Source: Panopea generosa (Eukaryota > Mollusca > Bivalvia > Adapedonta > Hiatellidae). Taken from it: 64,000 nt of DNA. Positions 11,945 to 64,000 of the stretch are shown here, in pieces; position 1 is the first letter of the stretch, and each line of letters starts with the position of its first letter. A program made the translations under genes and the position numbers. The stretch is from the NCBI GenBank assembly GCA_029582155.1, contig CM055906.1, positions 14,575,291-14,639,290 of the forward strand, in the 5' to 3' direction. The notes under the pieces were generated by a model, which was not told the DNA's origin, searched no databases, and saw only the letters and a list, made by a program, of their open reading frames with translations.

Positions 11945-12370
11945 CTGTTGTTTATGTAATTTTTTAATGGTGACCTGAACCACAGAATCAAGGAACGCAA
12001 ACTAGTACGAGGTATCTTGGTTCTGAACAAGTATATGAAGTTTCATCAACATTCGATTAAAAATCAATACGGAACAGCGGTACAGTGATTTTTCTACTTT
12101 TAGTGACGGTAATATTAACATTGACCGGAAGAAACGAGAAACTCAAATGCATCCGAAGTATCTCTTTTCTGGACATCTGTGTAAAGTTTCATCAACTTGA
12201 ATCGGAAATTGGAAAATAATGCCGGTAAAGCGTTGACAGCGATTTTCAATTTTAGTAACGTTGACATTGACCTTGACCTAAAATCGTGACGTACGGAAGA
12301 ACGGATGGACGGACGGTACGATGGGCAGACATGACTAGCACTATAGCCCCTAACCCTCCCTCCATTTTAA
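11945..12370 (-). mobile_element. Pearl-like repeat element, reverse orientation
   Basis: Two related blocks contain AAGTTTCATCAAC and a GTGATTTTCTACTTTTAGT- or GCGATTTTCAATTTTAGT-type sequence, each ending in a TGACATTGACC-type run (12034-12130 and 12186-12280). They are followed by ACGGATGGACGGACGG, an (ACGG)n-like remnant, and a terminal AGCACTATAGCCCC block. Tandem core plus (ACGG) microsatellite is the pearl arrangement seen at 5419 and 26247. Confidence 0.5.
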
Positions 12371-12936
12371 GGCGGTTTCATAAGTAGCATGTAACAGTGT
12401 TAAACAGATACATCTTATAAATTGTGTAATTTACAATAACATGTAGATATATTATATTGAAGATGATTTCTAAAATGTTGTTACAATTGCAACAATATGT
12501 CACATATTGCCCCTTAGTGTAACACAATATCACCTAGTGTATTTTGTTACACTTAGGGTTGGTATTGCAACCCTTAGTGTAAGTTTGTTATTAAAGTTGG
12601 TCATGGTTACTTGAACAACTTTCCAACTTGAATTTAGAGTAAATAAATGTTTTAAATATCATAGTAAGAATGAAAAATATCCACTTCTTATAAACGGTAT
12701 AATTATATTACGTCCGAACTTTTTGACTGGCGAATTTAGAATATTTCGTATTGATACTAGGACATAAAGTAATTTTACCGTCTGTAAGAAGTGGATATTT
12801 TCCGTTCTTATTAAGATTTCAAAAACATGTATTCATTAAAACTGTTGTCATAGAAATTAAGACACCACTAGTCTGAATGATAAGCTTCAAATGAATATGT
12901 AGAGTAACAGTAAACAGTGCGAAACAGATGTACACT

Positions 12937-15617
12937 ATCTAACACCATACTAACACTGAGGTCTAAGACTACATACTAACATACTAACATTGAGGTGTAA
13001 GACTACATACTAACATACTAACATTGAAATCTAAGACTACATACTAACATACAAACATTGAAATCTAAGACTACATACTAACATACTAACATTGAGGTCT
13101 AAGACTATATACTAACATTGAGGTTTAAGACTACATACAAACATACTTACATTGAAGTCTAAGACTACATACTAGCATACTAACATTGAAGTCTAAGACT
13201 ACATACTAACATACTTACATTGAGGTGTAAGACTACATACTAACATACTAACATTGAGGTCTAAGACTACATACTAACATTGAAGTCTAAGACTACATAC
13301 TAACATACTTACATTGAGGTGTAAGACTACATACTAACATACTTACATTGACTTCTAAGACTATATACTAACATACTAACATTGAGGTCTAAGACAACAT
13401 ACTAACATTGAGGTTTAAGACTACCTACAAACATACTTACATTGCAGTCTAAGACTACATACTTACATACTTACACTGAGGTCTAAGACTACATACTAAC
13501 ATACTAACATTGAGGTCTAAGACTACATACTAACATACTAACATTGAGGTCTAAGACTACATACTAACATACTTACATTGAGGTCTAAGACTACATACTA
13601 ACATACTAACATTGAGGTCTAAGACTACATACTAACATACTTACATTGAGGTCTAAGACTACATACTAACATTGAGGTTTAAGACTACATACTAACATAC
13701 TTACATTGAGGTGTAAGACTACATACTAACATTGAGGTTTAAGACTACCTACAAACATACTTACATTGAAGTCTAAGACTACATACTAACATACTTACAC
13801 TGAGGTCTAAGACTACATACTAACATACTGACATTGAGGTCTAAGACTACATACTAACATACTAACATTGAGGTCTAAGACTACATACTAACATACTTAC
13901 ATTGAGGTCTAAGACTACATACTAACATACTTACATTGAGGTCTAAGACTACATACTAACATACTTACATTGAGGTCTAAGACTACATACTAACATTGAG
14001 GTTTAAGACTACATACTAACATACTTACATTGAGGTGTAAGACTACATACTAACATACTAACATTGAAGTCTAAGTCTACATTCTAACATATTTGCTTTA
14101 AGAACTAAGACTACATACTAACATTGAGGTTTAAGACTACATACTAACATTGAGGTTTAAGACTACATACTAACATACTTACATTGAGGTCTAAGACTAC
14201 ATACTAACATTGAGGTTTAAGACTACATACTAACATACTTACATTGAGGTGTAAGACTACATACTAACATACTAACATTGAGATCTAAGACTACATACTA
14301 ACATACTTACATTGAGGTGTAAGACTACATACTAACATACTAACATTGACTTCTAAGACTACATACTAACATTGAGGTCTAAGACTACATACAAACATAC
14401 TTACATTGAGGTGTAAGACTACATACTAACATACTTACATTTACTTCTAAGACTACATACTAACATTGAGGTGTAAGACTACATACTAGCATACTAACAC
14501 TGAGGTCTAAGACTACATACTAACATACTAACATTGAGGTGTAAGACTACATACTAACATACTAACATTGAGATCTAAGACTACATACTAACATACTTAC
14601 ATTGAGGTGTAAGTCTACATACTAACATACTAACATTGAGGTCTAAGACTACATACTAACATTGAGGTCTAAGACTACATACTAACATTGAGGTCTAAGA
14701 CTACATACTAACATATTTGCATTGAGGTGTAAGACTACATACTAACATACTTACATTGAGGTCTAAGACTACATACTAACATACTAACATTGAGGTGTAA
14801 GATTACATACCAACATTGAGGTCTAAGACTACATACTAACATACTAACATTGAGGTCTAAGACTACATACTAACATACTTACATTGAGGTCTAAGACTAC
14901 ATACTAACATACTAACATTGAGGTGTAAGATTACATACCAACATTGAGGTCTAAGGATACATACTAACATACTAACATTGAGGTCTAAGACTACATACTA
15001 ACATTCTTACATTGAGGTCTAAGACTACATACTAACATACTAACTTTGAGGTCTAAGACTACATACTAACATACTAACTTTGAAGTCTAAGCTTACACAC
15101 CAATATTGAGGTCTAAGCTTACACACCAAGATTGAGGTCTAAGATTACATACCAACATTGAGGTCTAAGATTACATACCAACATTGAGGTCTAAGATTAC
15201 ATACCAACATTTAGGTCTAAGACTACATACTAACATACTAACATTGAGGTCTAAGATTACATACCAACATTGAGGTCTAAGATTTCATACCAACATTGAG
15301 GTCTATGACTACACACCAACATTGAGGTCTAAGATTTCAAACCAACATTGAGGTCTATGAATACACACCAACACTGAGGTCTAAGACTACATACTAACAT
15401 ACTAAAACATTGAGGTCTAAGACTACACACCAACATTGAGGTCTAAGCTTACACACCAACATTGAGGTCTAAGATTACACACCAACATTGAGGTGTAAGA
15501 TTACACACCAACATTGAGGTCTAGGACTACACACCAACATTGAGGTCTAGGACTACACACCAACATTGAGGTCTATGACTACACACCAACATTGAGGTCT
15601 AAGACTACATACTAAAG
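12937..15617. repeat. 34/26-bp minisatellite array
   Basis: A 2.7-kb array built from ACATACTAAC and ATTGAGGTCTAAGACT. The 26-bp unit has one copy of the first block. The 34-bp unit has an extra ATACTAAC octamer. Towards the right end (from about 15090) the units become 26-bp variants with CACACCAACATTGAGGTCTA, showing directional divergence. No coding content. It ends about 1.06 kb upstream of the TGase start codon. Confidence 0.95.
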
Positions 15618-16274
15618 ACGGAATTTAGAAGATGTAATCTACGTAAAGTTGCATCATCTGTTCATACTTTCTGTTCAGTAAATGATGGAACGTTTATTGA
15701 AACGTAAAGCAAGAAGTTCCCATTCGAAGATAATGGTTGATTCTGTCTTTGTAGGTAATTTATTTATGAGAAATTTGTTAATACACAGGTCGGCGTTTTC
15801 CGTTTGATTCGTCAATGTTTTAGCATAACTCGATACTGGCCAATGCGTGACTATATCGCGTGACGCTATTTATTATTTGGTCGACAAAATTAAAGAATTT
15901 TACTTTACTGAGACCAAATACAATATAAGTTATTGAACAGAATATTCGTAATAAATGATAATTGATATAAATGTGCAGTTCAATTGCTAAGACGAAAAAT
16001 ATATTGTCTTTATAGGCGAGGGCTCTTTAAAGAATTAACGAAATGTTTAACTTGATAAAACTGATATAGAATAATAAGCCTTTGAATTTATGTACAAAAT
16101 GTGCAAGGCATAGAAACAACCTTGGAACTATTGGATAGTTATTTTCTGTAACATAATCATGATCTAAATATGTTTATTATTAGTTTTGATAATAGTATCG
16201 TACAATTATATCTTTTAAACAAATTAATGGAACAACAAAATGCAACCAAACAATATAATAGCAGATTTGGTTCT
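15618..16274. other. TGase upstream region, nothing recognised
   Basis: AT-rich sequence between the 34/26-bp array and the 55-bp duplication. It presumably includes distal promoter sequence of the TGase gene. Confidence 0.35.
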
Positions 16275-16402
16275 AAGTAGCCAGAAAGATGCAAACCCCC
16301 TGTTCACATCATTAGAACTCTGTGATTCCAAGTAGCCAGAAAGATGCAAACCCCCTGTTCTCATCAATAGAACTCCGTGATTCCAAGTAGCCAGAAATAT
16401 TA
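16275..16402. repeat. 55-bp tandem duplication upstream of the TGase gene
   Basis: AAGTAGCCAGAAAGATGCAA starts at 16275 and 16330, and a third partial copy starts at 16385. The period is 55 bp with about 2.3 copies. It lies roughly 280-400 bp upstream of the start codon, so a cis-regulatory effect is conceivable but not shown. Confidence 0.85.
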
Positions 16403-16561
16403 ACAACGTAAGATTGCAGCGTGACCTTGAATTGCAGACTTGCAAACAAACAAAAAACGTGTGCATATGTGCAGATAATAAAGCCTTAGTAACATACGTC
16501 TGCGTGGGTGATAACTAACTTTTCGCAAGTGTGTATTCGATCTACAACAGTTCGTTTAATA

Positions 16562-16571
16562 TATTATAAAA
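16562..16571 (+). promoter_or_regulatory. Possible TATA box of the TGase gene
   Basis: TATTATAAAA lies about 110 bp before the ATG at 16681. In AT-rich DNA such matches are common, so support is weak. An additional non-coding first exon further upstream cannot be excluded. Confidence 0.25.
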
Positions 16572-16680
16572 CCTACGGATATTGTTTGAGAGAATAAAAC
16601 AAGATAACAAAATAACGGACAATATCTTTGTGGAGCTGGTTTGTTTAAGTGACGTGGGGATATTGTAAACTGGTCCAGCT

Positions 16681-61988
<45,308 letters not shown>

Positions 61989-63534
61989 GCAGGAGGGCGT
62001 GTGAGAAAATACCCCTTATCAGCATTAGGAAATATACCATTTAAAGCAATAACATAGACTTGTAGTCACACAATTGAAGATGAATATCATTTTATTTCGG
62101 AGCGCTTGTTATATACAGATTGACTAGAACATTTATAAAAATATTTTGTGTCGGAAAAGTAGATCTATGAACATGTGCACACTGATACAACTGTTTGACA
62201 GTAAGCTGAATACGTAGTTAGATACTTTTATACACATTGAAAAGAGGAACATCATTGGTAATGCATAAACATGATTGTATTTGTTTACTTTATTTCCAAA
62301 ATATTTGAAATATAAATATATATTTAAGTACAATGTATATTTGTATGTATGTATATGTAAGTAAGTGCGCGTGTTATAGTATGTTTAAATATATGCGTAT
62401 ATATAATATTAAACATTTTCGTATTAACTACATGAAATAAATTTGTAGTATTCTATACCTGTAAGTGTGTAGCCAATCACATACACCAGATGTTACTACA
62501 TGTACGTGACCGTACAATATGATTTTAACCACAATACATATTCGTACAAAATATTCCCATATTTTAATAATACAACATTCATTTAACAGATGTATTTTGG
62601 TTGCATGTTCGAATCATTATAAAGTATACTAGCACCATACACATAATTTCTCTGTAAAAGAAAATTGTTGTTTTTTTTTATTTAATTTAACAGCACAAAT
62701 AAAACCATCTTATTATTATCTGGTATCTTTTGTATGCCTTCATATATACATATTTAATTATGTTTACATGATATATCTCTTTATTGTGCATGCTAATTCA
62801 TTTTTTAAAATGTGATAACTTAAATTTCGATTTCTGTTTTGTTATATGTTCACACAAATCAGATCCCTGAATTGCAAATAAAGATTCTTCTTCTTTTTAT
62901 TATTATTTTATTGGAATACTTTCAATTTTGTATTTATTAAACATTAACGTGGTAGGTTATATGTACTATTCCAATTTATATTTAATGTTTCTAATTCCCG
63001 TCTTATGTCACATTGATTTAACAATTCGATTTCTTTCAATACATTTTTATTGTTTATTACAAAACTATTATTTCCAAAGCACTAATTTGTTCCATTAAGT
63101 TGTGTATTACCGTTTTATTCAGTACCATTTTACGTTTTAACTCTCATCAATGTGACATAGTTCGAATAAAGGTGTATAGTTTTAGAATGTCCGAATTATT
63201 TGAAGTATGTACAGTTTTCATATGCTCAAAAGAATAAACTCTGTGTTGCCTCTGTCAAAGATTTGTTCAGTATATTTAAGTTCGTTGTCAAATAGCGATT
63301 TATTTTTCTTATTGTTATTCCTACTGTAAGAATTATTCCAAAGTTTTTGTTTGTTTATGCTGTTAATAGCATCGTTTAAATTAATACTTTACGATGGTTG
63401 TATTTCTTCTGATAAACTTCTTGAGTCTTGCTAATGTTTATTTTTTAAATCATGTTTACAAAAATTGCATGCAAATATAATTGTCCTATTTTTTCTCGTT
63501 GTACCATGTACAGTATATTTAGTATAATCACCCT
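61989..63534 (+). other. TGase 3' UTR and downstream flank
   Basis: AT-rich sequence with no further exon. The 3' UTR must lie here. Several AATAAA hexamers are present, so its end is not fixed. Confidence 0.5.
62877..62882 (+). terminator. Candidate polyadenylation signal of the TGase gene
   Basis: AATAAA at 62877-62882, followed within about 20-40 bp by a T-rich stretch (TTCTTCTTCTTTTTATTATT). Alternatives are AAATAAA at about 62437 and 62694. The choice is by downstream U-rich context only. Confidence 0.35.
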
Positions 63535-63990
63535 TAATATTCTTATTGACAATCCTTTGGAGCAATTAGCCCCTGCTACTAGTGTTAATCCTTTAGACCA
63601 TTTAGACCCTGATGTAATTGACAATCCAATCCTTTACACCATTTAGACCCTGATATAATTGACACTCCTTTAGACCGTTTAGATCCTGATATAATTAACA
63701 ACCCTTTAAACCGTTTAGACCCTAATATAATTGAAAATCCTTTACACCATTTAGACCCTGATATAACTGACACTCTTTTAAACCGTTTAGACCCTGATAT
63801 AATTGACAATCCTTTAGACCATTTAGACCCTGATATAATTGGCAATCCTTTAGACCATTTAAACCCTGATGTAATTGACAATCGTTTAGACCATTTAGAC
63901 CCTGATGTTATTGGCAATCCTTTAGACCATTTAGACCCTGATATAATTGACAATTCAATCCTTTAGACCATTTAGACAGTGCCATAATTG
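63535..63990. repeat. 36-bp minisatellite downstream of the TGase gene
   Basis: About twelve copies of GACCCTGATATAATTGACAA followed by TCCTTTAGACCATTTA. The array reaches almost to the end of the window. The period is in frame, which explains a 122-codon minus-strand frame (SGSKWSKGLSII) that is not a gene. Confidence 0.93.
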
Positions 63991-64000
63991 AATAAATATG

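Larger units (their letters stand above)
10627..12590. repeat. Cluster of GTTACACTAAGGG motifs in both orientations, with a tandem block of about 100-115 bp
   Basis: The motif CCCTTAGTGTAACA or its reverse complement recurs at about 10633, 10658 (imperfect), 10678, 11512, 11608, 11695, 11725, 12513, 12550 and 12568. Between about 11510 and 11780 it is part of a longer tandem unit (GATTTGATTTGGTGAAGAAAA, then a GACGATAAATAT-type block, then GGGGTTATTTATAAC) repeated about three times. The two outer clusters could be the ends of a mobile element containing the intervening DNA, but clear terminal boundaries are not visible. Confidence 0.5.

Noticed and set aside
12937-15617. Possible CRISPR array
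   Set aside because: Repeats are contiguous and spacers are not unique. The genome is clearly animal nuclear DNA. The same holds for all other arrays here.

Overview
This window comes from an animal nuclear genome, most likely a bivalve mollusc. The evidence is AT-rich sequence, a 15-exon intron-rich gene, tRNA-derived SINEs, tetranucleotide-microsatellite elements that resemble the 'pearl' elements of oysters, and a C1q-domain gene of the kind greatly expanded in bivalves. I cannot name the species. There is no operon organisation.

The one clearly intact gene is a plus-strand transglutaminase (TGase). I assembled 15 coding exons from 16681 to 61988. Every junction keeps phase, and the exons sum to 2292 nt (763 residues plus stop). 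It has the catalytic Cys (residue 337, GQCW context), His (396) and Asp (419), an N-terminal N-myristoylation signature (MGSVYS) and the usual N, core and two C-terminal beta domains. Intron 9 appears to use a GC-AG splice pair.

Upstream on the minus strand lies a single-exon C1q-domain protein gene (976-1578). It is complete except for one in-frame TAA at codon 145. A few small open frames (3169, 28440, 37354) are reported with low confidence and no function.

At least thirteen unrelated tandem-repeat arrays occupy about 17-18 kb, more than a quarter of the window. They have periods of about 22, 37, 34/26, 4, 21, 42, 53, 38, 38/39, 29+26, 44, 42 and 36 bp. Seven introns of the TGase gene each carry their own private minisatellite(s). 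Several units contain a 3'-splice-site-like motif, and one array runs to within about 20-30 bp of a real acceptor. Several periods are multiples of 3, so they create long spurious open frames (up to 929 codons) that are not genes.

Mobile elements include two MITE-like elements with terminal inverted repeats (604-922 with a clear 6-bp target duplication; 31431-32522), a near-perfect foldback element (about 7929-8088), a 0.47-0.49 kb inverted pair in intron 2, pearl-like elements (5419, 11945, 26247) and at least three SINE families. Layout: 1-4.6 kb C1q gene and MITE; 4.6-12.6 kb mobile elements; 12.9-15.6 kb minisatellite; 16.3-62 kb TGase gene with its repeat-filled introns; 62-64 kb 3' flank ending in another minisatellite.
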